DNA of 64,000 bases from Alcanivorax sp. S6407 (GTDB lineage Bacteria; Pseudomonadota; Gammaproteobacteria; Pseudomonadales; Alcanivoracaceae), in assembly GCF_023016115.1 (NCBI RefSeq), contig NZ_JALKBH010000008.1, positions 62,001 to 126,000 on the forward strand. Direction: 5' to 3'. Each line of letters begins with the position of its first letter. Position 1 is the first letter of the stretch. The notes beneath the pieces are model-generated. The model saw nothing but the letters and a program-made list of their open reading frames with translations, was not told where the DNA came from and ran no database searches. This document shows positions 29,608-38,846 of this stretch, piece after piece. Position numbers and translations under genes: made by a program.

Positions 29608-29636
29608 AAAACCCGGGAAAAGTTCCCGGGTTTTCT
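29608..29636 (+). terminator. Rho-independent terminator of porin cassette 4
   Basis: AAAACCCGGGAA-AAG-TTCCCGGGTTTT is a perfect 12-bp stem. The same hairpin module follows the acyltransferase gene at 12304. Confidence 0.9.
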
Positions 29637-29639
29637 GCT

Positions 29640-30087
29640 TTTCTACGAAGCCGCTGCAGGAGCGTAGCGTAGCGAAGTAACGTACGCAGTGCGGTCCGCA
29701 GGGTGAGCGTAGCGAATAACTTCCGAACCGTGCGAAGCAAGGAATCGTCCGCAGGGCGATCAGGATTTTCCGAGCCCGGCAGGTCTCCAAATAATGATCT
29801 CCCTTCGATCGCCTCGATCGCTCGGTTCGCATCTCACCGAGCGAAGCGAAGGAACGTCTTTCAAGGCGGCCCCGAAAGAGTTGGCGCTGCGAATAACGTG
29901 CCTGCAGGCGATCCGAGCCTTGGAGAGGTAATAAGTCTCGAGTTACGAGAAGCGAGTTTCGAAAGGGAAGACCTTAAACTTGCTGCCTGGTTGTTGTCTT
30001 TTGATCTTCGAAACTCGGTACTCGATACTCGCCTCTGGAATCCTTACCTCGCCAAGGCTCGGATCGCTTGCAGGCAAGCTCCTACAG
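29640..30087. repeat. REP/heptad composite repeat, copy 5, with extra module
   Basis: This begins CTTTTCTACGAAGCCGCTGC and carries GAGCGTAGCG. A module at about 29749-29835 (CCGCAGGGCGATCAGG, CTCCCTTCGATCGCC) is shared with 44795-44880. The heptad arms follow (GTCTCGAGTTACGAGAAGCG and GAAACTCGGTACTCGATACT), then the right REP end GGATCGCTTGCAGGCAAGCT. No gene is seen between 29580 and 30122. Confidence 0.85.
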
Positions 30088-30122
30088 AGAGACGCCGCAC
30101 GCTTCGCGCATCAGGCATCCTG

Positions 30123-32075
30123 TCAGCCTCCCAGCAACTTGCTCTCGGCGGATTCCACTGCCTCAAGTGGACCATACAAAATCAGGGTGTCGTCTTCTTG
30201 CAGCAGTGTGGCCGGTGAAGGGTTTTCCTCGCCCTGGCCGTCCCGTTTGATTTCGCGGATTTCCACATCCTTGAGGCTGCAATCGGCGATGCTCTGGCCA
30301 ATGGCGCGGGCCTTGCCGGTGAGGGTGACGGCGTGCAGCAGGCGGTAGGGGTTACCGGCGCTGTCTGCGGTGGGGAAGCTGTCGCCATGATAGTAGCCGC
30401 GCAGCATGCGGTAACGTTCACGGCGGGTCTTGCGCAGGGTGGCGAGGACCCGTTCAAAGGGTACATCCAGCATCATCAGAGCATGGGCCACCAGCATCAG
30501 TGAGGCTTCCAGCACTTCCGGCACCACCTCGGCCGCGCCAGCTTCGGTGAGGGTTTCCAGATGGGTCTCGTCGCGGGTGCGCACCAGCACACGAATATCC
30601 GGATTGATATCACGCACCGTATGAATAATCCGCTCGGCCAGCCGGGAGTTGTCAAAGGTGACCACCAACAGGCGTGCCCGGTCGATGCCGGCCCGTTCGA
30701 GAATATCCTTGCGGCTGGCGTCACCGTAAATGATCTTCTCGCCAGCGGCGCTGGCTTCCTGCAAACGCACGATGTCCAGGTCCACGGCGATGGCCTGGTG
30801 GTGGAAGTTGGCAAGGTAGCGCATCAGGTTCTGGCCCACACGGCCATAGCCGCAGAGTATGACGTGGCCCTGAATATCACTGGACAGAGGCGGCTCTTCC
30901 GGGATGGAGATCCATGGCCGCAGCAGTATCCGGGTGAGCCTGCCGCTGTTTTGAATCAGCGCGGGTGTCACTGCCATGGTCAGCACGGTGATGGACACCA
31001 GCAGGCCCGCCTTGCCGGGCGTCATGGCCTGATGGGATACCGCCAGGGCCACCAGCACAAAGCCGAATTCGCCGCACTGGGACAAGATGACTCCACTGCG
31101 AAGGCTCACTTCCGCACGTTCGCCCAGTACCTTCAGCAGCAGCATAATCAGCAGTCCCTTGAACAGCATGATGGAAACCGCGGCAATAATGATCCAGTGC
31201 CATTTGGCGGCGAACAGATCCGGGTCCACCAGCATGCCCACACTGATAAAGAACAGGCCGAGCAACAGATCCCTGAAGGGGCGCAGGTCAGCCTCAATCT
31301 GGTGACGGAAGTGGCTCTCCCCCAGCATCATCCCGGCGAGGAAGGCGCCCAGTGCCATGGACAGGCCCAGCCAGTGGGTCACCCAGGCGGCCACCAGCGC
31401 CAGCAGCAGGGCTGTCATCACAAAGACTTCGTCAGAGCGAGTGCGACCGGTTTCTTCCAGCAAGCGAGGCAATATCCATTTGCCGGCCACAAAGATGCCG
31501 ACAAACAACAGCAGGGATTTGCCCAGTGTCAGCGCCGTCATGCCAAGCAGGTTGTCATTGCCCTCCTGGCTGAACAGGGGAAGCAGTACCAGCATCAACA
31601 CTGCGGCCAGATCCTGAAATAGCAGGATGCCTGTGGCCGAGCGTCCGTAACCGGTGTTCACCGCGCCTCGCCCGATCAGCTCGCGAATCACGATGGCAGT
31701 GGACGAGAGTGACAGGGCGCAGCCGGTAATGGCGGAGGTCAGCGATGAAAACCCCAGCAGCCGCATCACCCCAAATACGGCCAGCCCGGTGAGAATTACC
31801 TGCAGTGGGCCGGCACCAAATACCACCCGCCGCAGCGTCAGCAGACGGGGGATGGAGAACTCCAGACCAAGCGTAAACAGCAGAAAAACAATACCGAATT
31901 CGGCCAGGTGTTGAATGCCCTCCAGGTCGGTAATCCAGCCGAAGCCGAAGGGGCCGGCGGCCAGGCCACAGAGCAGATAGGCAAGGATGGGGGGCATGCC
32001 AAGGCGGCGAAACAGCACCACCGCAGCCACTGCGGAGCCAAGTAAGACAACAATGAGCGTTAAGGCGTCATGCAT
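30123..32075 (-). CDS. CPA2 family monovalent cation:proton antiporter
   Basis: A 650-residue inner-membrane antiporter of the KefB/YbaL type exchanging K+ or Na+ for protons. Residues 1 to about 385 contain many membrane helices, with GLEFSIPRL and the region SSTAIVIRELIGRG in the transport core. From about residue 408 a TrkA-N (RCK) domain has the NAD-binding motif ILCGYGRVGQNL and a following acidic AVDLD. From about residue 570 a TrkA-C domain follows (TGKARAIGQSIADCSLKDVE). The glutathione-gating loop of KefB/C is not recognisable, so I do not name it. Confidence 0.9.
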   Translation of the reverse strand: MHDALTLIVVLLGSAVAAVVLFRRLGMPPILAYLLCGLAAGPFGFGWITDLEGIQHLAEFGIVFLLFTLGLEFSIPRLLTLRRVVFGAGPLQVILTGLAVFGVMRLLGFSSLTSAITGCALSLSSTAIVIRELIGRGAVNTGYGRSATGILLFQDLAAVLMLVLLPLFSQEGNDNLLGMTALTLGKSLLLFVGIFVAGKWILPRLLEETGRTRSDEVFVMTALLLALVAAWVTHWLGLSMALGAFLAGMMLGESHFRHQIEADLRPFRDLLLGLFFISVGMLVDPDLFAAKWHWIIIAAVSIMLFKGLLIMLLLKVLGERAEVSLRSGVILSQCGEFGFVLVALAVSHQAMTPGKAGLLVSITVLTMAVTPALIQNSGRLTRILLRPWISIPEEPPLSSDIQGHVILCGYGRVGQNLMRYLANFHHQAIAVDLDIVRLQEASAAGEKIIYGDASRKDILERAGIDRARLLVVTFDNSRLAERIIHTVRDINPDIRVLVRTRDETHLETLTEAGAAEVVPEVLEASLMLVAHALMMLDVPFERVLATLRKTRRERYRMLRGYYHGDSFPTADSAGNPYRLLHAVTLTGKARAIGQSIADCSLKDVEIREIKRDGQGEENPSPATLLQEDDTLILYGPLEAVESAESKLLGG

Positions 32076-32161
32076 GGAGCGAATCGTCCCTGAGTCGATG
32101 GCTCCAGTGTATCAGTTCAGCCTCGCTGTGGGGGCTCTGGCTGCAGCTAGAGTGATGGATA

Positions 32162-32953
32162 TCAGGGATTGCAGCTCAGGCGATAACTGTTGTCCAGGGC
32201 TACAGGCAAGGTCTGGGTGTTGAATGCCAGCCGGTTCATACGTTGGCAGAAGGGGGCGCGGGCCTGATGGTCATGGGCATAGAGGTAATCGATGTGGAAA
32301 ACCGGTTTGCCCGCCTTGATAAAGCTTTTCAGCTGCTCACATTCATGCCATTGGTGACAGGATTCATTCACGGCGAAGTCCATGTCATCGACCAGTGCTC
32401 CGGCCAGTTCCGCATTGTTCTTGAGAGAGATGGCCAGGCCGTGTTGATGGGCAACCCGGGCCAGATAACGGTTGAACGCCAGTTGATCCTTTTGGGTAAG
32501 GACGAAACCTGAGTGATTGCTGTAGCCATCCACATTATCCGGATCTACCCCGTCACAGCCTTTGCGAGCTGCCAGCTGAATGCGCTCTGCCATGATCTCG
32601 CGAACGTTGGCCGAGCGGATATCCAGCCAACGCTCCCCGGGCCAGTTCGCCAATCCATGGCCTTTTTCAGCAGGATGAAAACGGTGATGATCCGCGCGCC
32701 AGTTTTCTGCGGTGCCGGCGGAAAAATAGCAGATCACGTGCCGCCCCCTGGCATGCAAATCCTCAATGACACTCACCGGAGTATCAAACAGATCGAGGAT
32801 AAAAAGGTCGGCGGAAGAGGAAGTGTCAGGCGGGCCCTGCAACTGGATCTGCCAGCTGGTTTCCACTGACGGTTGGTACCAGTTAGCCGTGTACCCATGA
32901 GCGGGTAACAGTAGTGCGCAGAAAATGAGGGCAAGGGACTTCAGGATTTCCAT
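32162..32953 (-). CDS. GH114-like (endo-alpha-1,4-polygalactosaminidase family) exported hydrolase
   Basis: A 263-residue secreted protein with signal peptide MEILKSLALIFCALLLPAHG. The TIM-barrel family marks are WQIQLQGPPDTSSSADLFIL, the strand VICYFSAGTAENWR, ERWLDIRSANVREIM, GCDGVDPDNVDGYSN and ISLKNNAELAG. The Asp residues in GVDPDNVDGY are likely catalytic. Members cleave galactosaminogalactan-like or related polysaccharides, so a role in exopolysaccharide turnover is plausible. It sits between the antiporter and pilus genes, separately transcribed as far as can be seen. Confidence 0.8.
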   Translation of the reverse strand: MEILKSLALIFCALLLPAHGYTANWYQPSVETSWQIQLQGPPDTSSSADLFILDLFDTPVSVIEDLHARGRHVICYFSAGTAENWRADHHRFHPAEKGHGLANWPGERWLDIRSANVREIMAERIQLAARKGCDGVDPDNVDGYSNHSGFVLTQKDQLAFNRYLARVAHQHGLAISLKNNAELAGALVDDMDFAVNESCHQWHECEQLKSFIKAGKPVFHIDYLYAHDHQARAPFCQRMNRLAFNTQTLPVALDNSYRLSCNP

Positions 32954-33112
32954 GCCGGTACCTGTCCGTGAAAAATCTTGGATTCACGTCAGATACTAGG
33001 AGCCGCGCTATCGAAAAAATGTGTGCGAATCGCGATATTTTTGTAATTCGTGGTTACATCGATGCGATAAAAACCTCATTTTTTATAGCTTAATCGTACG
33101 GTTGAGAAAATT

Positions 33113-34045
33113 TCAGAATGAGACATCGACAGTGACGGTATCGGTATAGGTTCCCGGTGCAGCAAGGGGGTCTGCCGGTAGTCTGCCGAAAACGTTGAGC
33201 AGGATGGCGCTGCCTGTGCCAAGCCCCGTGCCGCTCTGACGGTTCCCTGTGTTGTCCCATAACTGATTGCGCGCAGGGTCCTGATAAAGCTCATAGCTCA
33301 CCAGGTCTGTTCCATTGGTCATTTCACGGTTGCCGGTGAGGCCACCGTTTAACCCAACGGTAAAGGGCGTGTTGTTGGTGCAGCGAACGGTGATGGTGGA
33401 CTGGCTATCAGTTTGGGCAAGCGGGGTCGCCTGAGTGCCAAAGTCCAGGTCGGTCGCGGTAAGTTGACATTGGTTGGGGACGTTCATCTGGGCGGTCAGG
33501 GTATAGATGTTGTCCGGAGCGGTTTTGGTACTGCTACAGGCATTGGCTGAACTGCCTGGCACGATATGTACCTGAGAGTTGATCATGGTTGTCTGGTGCA
33601 GACCGGTTTGAATATCCGGGGGTAGTGGGCCGGGCAGACTGCCATAAAGGGTGATGCTGCCACTGACCGTGTTCGGGCCCTTGTTTGGCATATTGACGAT
33701 AACGGGAAAGCCATCGACCGTCGGCTGCATGACCGAAGTATAGGTTGGGTCACTGTAGACGTTGAAGGGCAGAGTTTGTGCTCCTCCGTTTAGCAGGTAT
33801 CGAGGATCAATGTTGCCACTGGCGTCAGGGGAGACGTAAAAGCAAAGTGTAAACGATGGCTGCCCAGGGGAGTCCTTGGTACATGACCAGTTCAGTGTGG
33901 CGTTAGACGTGATGTTGCCCCCGGTGAAGGGATCCGGCGTTCCAAAGTCCAGCACCGGGCTACCCGTCAACCCGCAGGTCACAGCGGCATGCCCGTTGAT
34001 AGAGAACACTAACAATGTGGCTGATAAACCCGTCGGCAATCTCAT
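33113..34045 (-). CDS. Spore coat U domain protein, probable Csu-type pilus tip adhesin
   Basis: A 310-residue exported protein with two SCPU-like domains: residues about 20-150 (CGLTGSPVLDFGTPDPFTGG) and about 180-310 (CQLTATDLDFGTQATPL, ending TVTVDVSF). Two-domain SCPU proteins at the end of such operons are tip subunits (CsuE in Acinetobacter). The donor strand of an incoming pilin complements the N-terminal domain. It starts 3 nt after the chaperone stop, using GAGGG at the chaperone 3' end. Confidence 0.83.
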   Translation of the reverse strand: MRLPTGLSATLLVFSINGHAAVTCGLTGSPVLDFGTPDPFTGGNITSNATLNWSCTKDSPGQPSFTLCFYVSPDASGNIDPRYLLNGGAQTLPFNVYSDPTYTSVMQPTVDGFPVIVNMPNKGPNTVSGSITLYGSLPGPLPPDIQTGLHQTTMINSQVHIVPGSSANACSSTKTAPDNIYTLTAQMNVPNQCQLTATDLDFGTQATPLAQTDSQSTITVRCTNNTPFTVGLNGGLTGNREMTNGTDLVSYELYQDPARNQLWDNTGNRQSGTGLGTGSAILLNVFGRLPADPLAAPGTYTDTVTVDVSF

Positions 34046-34048
34046 TGG

Positions 34049-34747
34049 TTAGCCCTCAACAAGAATAGTCTGACTTTGACCGTTGATGGTGGCTGAGAAA
34101 AACTTGATGGCCCCTATGGGCGGGGTCTTGTTTGCCGGGATATGAAATTCACTATCGGGCAAGGCGTAGCCCATCAGCCCCTTCTGGATTGGATGAGGGG
34201 TGTCTTTATCTGCCGAAAACCAGAACGCATCAGAAATCTTGGCGTGCCTGGATCCCGAGTTACGAATGCGAAGGGTGCCATCCTTGAAGTAGGCTGTGAG
34301 TTGAGGTTCTTTGTCCTCCCCACCAACAAAGACAGGTAAAGACATGCGCAGCAATACCCTTACATTGGCTCCTTGTGGTTTTTCCGTATCGGGTAGCTCA
34401 CTGATGATCAGGCGGTAGCTCTTTTCCTTGTCTGATTCCGTTTCCTGTTGGCGAATGATGCGTATTGTTTGTTCGGTGTTTCCGGGTATCAGGGTAACCG
34501 GTGGAGTAACGACCAGATCATTCTGCCGACGTAGCTGCGTCTTCCCTTCGATCACTTCCCACGCAAACAGCTGGAGTTGATAGAAGGTCTCCATATCCGA
34601 GCCATTATCCAGTTTATAAATGGCATTCGGTTGGGTGGCCGTCATGTTCATGGTGAGGGGAGAGACGGTGAGCTGTCCGGCAAAAAGGCCAGAACTCCAG
34701 CCTGTAAATATTGCGCACAGGAGTAGTCTGTTGAGACGGTAGATCAT
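34049..34747 (-). CDS. Periplasmic pilus chaperone (archaic Csu type)
   Basis: A 232-residue PapD-like chaperone that folds pilins and delivers them to the usher. A signal peptide (MIYRLNRLLLCAIFTGWSSG) is followed by GQLTVSPLTMNMTATQPNAI, the first strand, and RLIISELPDTEKPQGANVRV, the strand region before the G1 donor strand LRMSLPVFV. I chose the ATG at 34747 because AGGAG lies upstream and a signal peptide follows; the open frame reaches 34849 inside the usher gene. It is in the order pilin-usher-chaperone-tip. Confidence 0.87.
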   Translation of the reverse strand: MIYRLNRLLLCAIFTGWSSGLFAGQLTVSPLTMNMTATQPNAIYKLDNGSDMETFYQLQLFAWEVIEGKTQLRRQNDLVVTPPVTLIPGNTEQTIRIIRQQETESDKEKSYRLIISELPDTEKPQGANVRVLLRMSLPVFVGGEDKEPQLTAYFKDGTLRIRNSGSRHAKISDAFWFSADKDTPHPIQKGLMGYALPDSEFHIPANKTPPIGAIKFFSATINGQSQTILVEG

Positions 34748-34758
34748 GGGGCTCTCCT

Positions 34759-37611
34759 TTATTCCTGTTCCGATGGTGACAGGCAAGTGAATGGGCCAAG
34801 TTCCGAGAGGGTTCCGGGCTCTGGTGTAAAGGTAAACTTCACGGTACACAGGCCGGCTCTGCTGATGATGCCAATTTCATTTTGGCCAGAGGTTAGTCCT
34901 TGTAGCAACACTTCTCCCTCTGCGCCCATGGTTGCCGCTTCGGCCTTTGGGATCAGAACCCTGGCACCTTCGGGAATGGCATTACCTTCTTTGTCACGAA
35001 CCTTAAGCAATACCCGACCATCTTCGACAATATCTGTCGTGATCGCTTCTTTAGTGGTTTCGATGGACGGGCTAGTCATGGTCTGATCCGGCACGCTCTC
35101 TGGCTCAGGAATCGGAACCGTGATCTTTTCCTGGGGAGTGTCCTGTCGCTCGGAGGGGGACAGGCAGCCAAATGGGCCAAGTTGTTGCAGCGATCCCGGC
35201 GTCGGCGTGTAGTCGAAGGTTACGGTACAAAGGCTGCCATTACTGATAATGCCAATTTCGTTCTCACCAGCAGACACATCTTCCAGGTACGCCTCGCCTC
35301 CAAAACCAACCACGGTGGCATTGGCGTTGGGCAGAAGCACTCTGGCGCCTGCTGCAATGGGATTGCCGGCGCTGTCCTGGACAAGGATGATGGCGTTGTT
35401 GATCTGCTGTACATCAAAGTGAGCGGTGACGCCTGTCAACTCAGAGGGTTTGATGGTGAGTTCATCTTCACTGAACCGGACATCGGCAGGAAGGTTGTTC
35501 ACATCGATGGCCAGTTTATTGTCTTGCCAGGGAAGGATGTTGGGCAGCAGAAGTCGCCCTTTGCTGTTGGTGTGGCCAATCAGCCTGTTGGAGCGTCTCA
35601 CAGGAATATCCGGGTAGCCTCCGGTATCAACAATGGCGAAGCTGTCATGCATCGTGTTTGCAGCGAACACTCCTTCATAGTTGGTCACCACCGAACCACT
35701 GACGTTGGCAAAACTGTTGGTTTCAGTATCCGTGCCATAGATGCCAGCCTGTAAGTCCGCATACGGGGTCCACCAGCGACCTCTGGCTTGGCGAATACCG
35801 TCGGTATCGGGGCTATAGGCGAGATCCCATCCTGTATCCCAGAATTCCTCGGCCTGCTGGCTCATTGTCATGATGGTGTTGGTGTCGCCATCCAGCTCCT
35901 TGTGCTCAAAGCGTATACCAGCCTGAATCGGTCGGCTGTTACTGGGCTGGAAGCGGTACAGAAAACCTGCCAGCCAGGTTCGGTCATCACTGTCGTTCAG
36001 GTTCTGGTTGACGCTGAGATTGACAGACAGCTGGCGCCAGAGTGTGCGGTTGTGACCCAACACCAGGAAGCGGCTGGAACTGCCACTGAAGTAGGTTGTG
36101 TCCAGGTAGCTGGCGCTGACACTCCCGTGCTCGCGCATGTTAAGGCTGCCATTCAACTGCACGGTGCGCTTGATGGGGAGAGCGTTATCGAGGGTGTTGC
36201 TCAGATCCCTGTAGCCCTTGCTGCTGCCGGTATACTGGCCGCTAACAGCGTATCGGCGAACACGAAACTCATGACCCGCGACCCACTGTGCGCCGTTATT
36301 TCCATCCTCCTGACCATAGGCAAGTGCCAGGTTGGAGACCCCCCAGAGTCCGGGCCGGGCGACAAGTCCAACCCCTGTGTTAAACAGTTCTTTGCTGGCG
36401 CTGCTGGTTGCTTCAACGGTGTACTGTTCATTAATGCCGTATCTGGCAACCCCGGTAGCTACCGGTTGCCCATCATAGTCATTGGATCTGCGAGCATAGT
36501 TTCGACGCGGCGTGCCAAGGCTCGCGGAATAGTCCCACAGCCCGGGTTTCAGCAACTTTGGGCTGACATAGAAGGGAATGGTCTGGGTGACCTGCCTCCC
36601 CAGGGTATCTGTCGTTACGATCTGGGCTTCCCCCAGCCCTGTTATCTGTGGCGCGGTCTCCAGCACAAAGGGACCCGGCTGAATCGCCTGATCAGTAAGT
36701 CGGAGATCGTTGACGAATACCTGTAGTGCTGATGGCAGGGTGGCGGAACCACTGATTTGGGGCAGCGGAAAGGTTATCAGGTCAGGCCTTGACGCAAAGT
36801 TGCGAGACAACTGAATACCGCCAAGGCGAACGGAGGGGGTCCAGTTCAGCGCGCCGGTAATGGCGTCACCTGCCACCCAGGTTTGCATGTTTTGGGGGTT
36901 GGTATGGCGCCAGTAACTGTCAAGACGTACATAGTCCCCATCATCTTCACTGTTGTCATTCCAGCGAACCAGTCCGCTGCTGCTGGCTACCCCCCAGTGG
37001 TCGAACAGGCGGAGTTCATGGCTGGCGGAGGTTTGCTGGTCGCCATTATCCAGCCAGGTGCTGTAAGCATCGTAATTCAGCAGTGCGCCTTTACCAGGAT
37101 TTATAGGTGTTGTGCTGGGTGAAAGTCCGGCGGAAAGGCTTTGGTGGGGCAGCCATTTGGCCGGTACAAGCAAGGTCACTTGCTGGGCATTGTTGTCATA
37201 ACGGCCTGCAATGCCGAGCTCGGTCAGTGTTTGCCATTTTGCTTTTTCCGCACCAGGGATCTTGATCCCCTGAGCCGCCAGGGCTTCGGTATCTACCGCT
37301 ACTTCCTCACCGTAAACCTGTACGGGGAGCATTTGGGCAGTGGTGCGGCCATTAAGAATCAGTCGAGGGTAGGCAATAAAAGCATCACCAGCACCGCGCG
37401 CCTGGGCTCGCAGACGGGCAATATCTGTTTGCGAGAAGTGATCATCAAGTGAGACCACGGCTGATTCTGTTGAATTGGCCAGCCGTATCGATGCACTGTC
37501 TTCACTCCAGGCCGGAGTAGACAGTAGAGGAAACAGGGTAAAGAGGGTAGAGGCCAGACATTGTGGTAATGGGCGGGTCTTGCCCTCTCCCTGGATGCGC
37601 TTCGCCTTCAC
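34759..37611 (-). CDS. Outer-membrane fimbrial usher with duplicated C-terminal domain
   Basis: A 950-residue usher forming the outer-membrane pore for pilus secretion. It has a signal peptide near residue 37, an N-terminal domain up to about 150, a long barrel (GLVRWNDNSEDDGDYVRLDS, GYRDLSNTLDNALPIKRTVQ) and C-terminal domains. Typical Csu ushers have about 800-850 residues. The extra length comes from a tandem repeat of about 85 residues, each with DxxGNxIxxGARVLxPxA, GExxLxxxxxGxNEIGIIS and LxxLGPFxCLSPSE. The GTG at 37611 was chosen because AAGGAAG lies upstream; a TTG at 37614 is equally possible. Confidence 0.88.
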   Translation of the reverse strand: MKAKRIQGEGKTRPLPQCLASTLFTLFPLLSTPAWSEDSASIRLANSTESAVVSLDDHFSQTDIARLRAQARGAGDAFIAYPRLILNGRTTAQMLPVQVYGEEVAVDTEALAAQGIKIPGAEKAKWQTLTELGIAGRYDNNAQQVTLLVPAKWLPHQSLSAGLSPSTTPINPGKGALLNYDAYSTWLDNGDQQTSASHELRLFDHWGVASSSGLVRWNDNSEDDGDYVRLDSYWRHTNPQNMQTWVAGDAITGALNWTPSVRLGGIQLSRNFASRPDLITFPLPQISGSATLPSALQVFVNDLRLTDQAIQPGPFVLETAPQITGLGEAQIVTTDTLGRQVTQTIPFYVSPKLLKPGLWDYSASLGTPRRNYARRSNDYDGQPVATGVARYGINEQYTVEATSSASKELFNTGVGLVARPGLWGVSNLALAYGQEDGNNGAQWVAGHEFRVRRYAVSGQYTGSSKGYRDLSNTLDNALPIKRTVQLNGSLNMREHGSVSASYLDTTYFSGSSSRFLVLGHNRTLWRQLSVNLSVNQNLNDSDDRTWLAGFLYRFQPSNSRPIQAGIRFEHKELDGDTNTIMTMSQQAEEFWDTGWDLAYSPDTDGIRQARGRWWTPYADLQAGIYGTDTETNSFANVSGSVVTNYEGVFAANTMHDSFAIVDTGGYPDIPVRRSNRLIGHTNSKGRLLLPNILPWQDNKLAIDVNNLPADVRFSEDELTIKPSELTGVTAHFDVQQINNAIILVQDSAGNPIAAGARVLLPNANATVVGFGGEAYLEDVSAGENEIGIISNGSLCTVTFDYTPTPGSLQQLGPFGCLSPSERQDTPQEKITVPIPEPESVPDQTMTSPSIETTKEAITTDIVEDGRVLLKVRDKEGNAIPEGARVLIPKAEAATMGAEGEVLLQGLTSGQNEIGIISRAGLCTVKFTFTPEPGTLSELGPFTCLSPSEQE

Positions 37612-37684
37612 CAACAGACTTCCTTGTTCCTCTGTCCGGGCTGAGGATCAGCCCGGTAGAGGGGAATCTTAGCGTCTAATGGGA

Positions 37685-38212
37685 TTAGTAGCTAAGTGTA
37701 AGTGTTACCGTATCCTGGAAACTCAAACCTGCTGAGTCGAAAGTATCACCAGAATCGATGTCCGGGGTTTGTGCGGGAATGCGGCCATAGACGGTAATGG
37801 TTTCCTGTGCGCCTGTGCCCTCGCGCGCTACGGGGGAACCTGAGTCCCAAGTAGTGGTGTAGCTGTCAGAATAAAGCTCATAGGAAACGTAGGAAGCGGC
37901 CCCACCCAGCATGGCACGATTAGTGCCCGTTGCGCTGGCAGAATTCAGGCCGTTATTCAGGTCAACGGTGTAGTCCGCACCGAAGGAGCAGGTCACATCA
38001 ACGGTAGTGTTGGCGTCAATAGGGCCCGCTACCACAGCGGCACTGGTCTGGGTGCCAAAGGCCAGATCTGCCATGGCTGCAGTGTCAATGGTGCACGAGG
38101 GAGTCAGCGTCAGGGTGACGTTGAAATCCCGGGTAATGTCGACCGCCTGGCTAACCAGCGGAGCGCTCAGCATGGCGGCGGACAGGGCGGCAAGCGAAAG
38201 GGACTTTTTCAT
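37685..38212 (-). CDS. Spore coat U domain pilin, probable major Csu-type subunit
   Basis: A 175-residue pilin with signal peptide ending LVSQA before VDITRDFNVTLTLTPSCTID. The SCPU domain holds CTID...CSFG cysteines, the sequence NRAMLGGAASYVSYELYSDS, GRIPAQTPDIDSGDTF and the final TVTLTLSY strand. It is first in the operon and separated from the usher by 70 nt, the usual arrangement for a highly expressed major subunit. The promoter should lie in 38213-38390. Only one such pilin precedes the usher, whereas Csu of Acinetobacter has three. Confidence 0.87.
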   Translation of the reverse strand: MKKSLSLAALSAAMLSAPLVSQAVDITRDFNVTLTLTPSCTIDTAAMADLAFGTQTSAAVVAGPIDANTTVDVTCSFGADYTVDLNNGLNSASATGTNRAMLGGAASYVSYELYSDSYTTTWDSGSPVAREGTGAQETITVYGRIPAQTPDIDSGDTFDSAGLSFQDTVTLTLSY

Positions 38213-38394
38213 GTGAACTCTCCAAATCTGGAACAGTAGTCTAATTTTGTGTGACCCATGTCACATATTCTTTATTGGCTTCAGACAATAAGCTTAGGTG
38301 ACGTCTCAGGTAAATGCTCTTCTGTTAATCCTGTGTAAAACCAAGATGAACGGTGTTCATATTGGTGTGAGCGGGTATATCCGGGGATAAACGG

Positions 38395-38538
38395 TTATCG
38401 GTAGTGATCCGGGTGTTGTGGCGGAGCCACCTTGATCGGTATCGGCACGGGCTGTTTGGCTTCCAGATAGTCGTTAAAGCGGGAGCCCCCCAGCAGGGTG
38501 GCCAGTGCGTGCATGAATTCCTTGATAGTGGTGGTCAT
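38395..38538 (-). CDS. Small protein of 47 residues, unknown function
   Basis: MTTTIKEFMHALATLLGGSR, a predicted amphipathic helix, is followed by FNDYLEAKQPVPIPIKVAPP and a His/Pro tail. GGAGG lies 6 bases before the ATG (AACGGAGGACAAGGAATG), a good reason to accept it. It stands alone between the pilin and the MBL gene. There is no family assignment. The surrounding stretches 38213-38394 and 38539-38846 hold only a GCCTGCCC/GGGCAGGC hairpin near 38638-38655 and presumed promoters. Confidence 0.5.
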   Translation of the reverse strand: MTTTIKEFMHALATLLGGSRFNDYLEAKQPVPIPIKVAPPQHPDHYR

Positions 38539-38846
38539 TCCTTGTCCTCCGTTGTTCTTGTCATTTCCGACACTACCCCTCTGTGATTTCGGGCTGCCAT
38601 GGCTTTGGGACAGGCGCATGGCGTTGACGGACAAGCTGCCTGCCCGGTGGGCAGGCGGTCATTACGGGGAGATGGCCGGTCAGTGCAACCGTGCAGGGCA
38701 GTCTGTGCAAGGTGCTTGCTGATCTGTCATTCCGGGCAGCGAAAAAGCATTGATTTACAGGCGGATAACGGGACACATTAAGGCTACACAGTCATGCAAT
38801 GACTCGCGCAGGGTCAGTCACGTTATCAGGCATATCAAGGAAGCCC

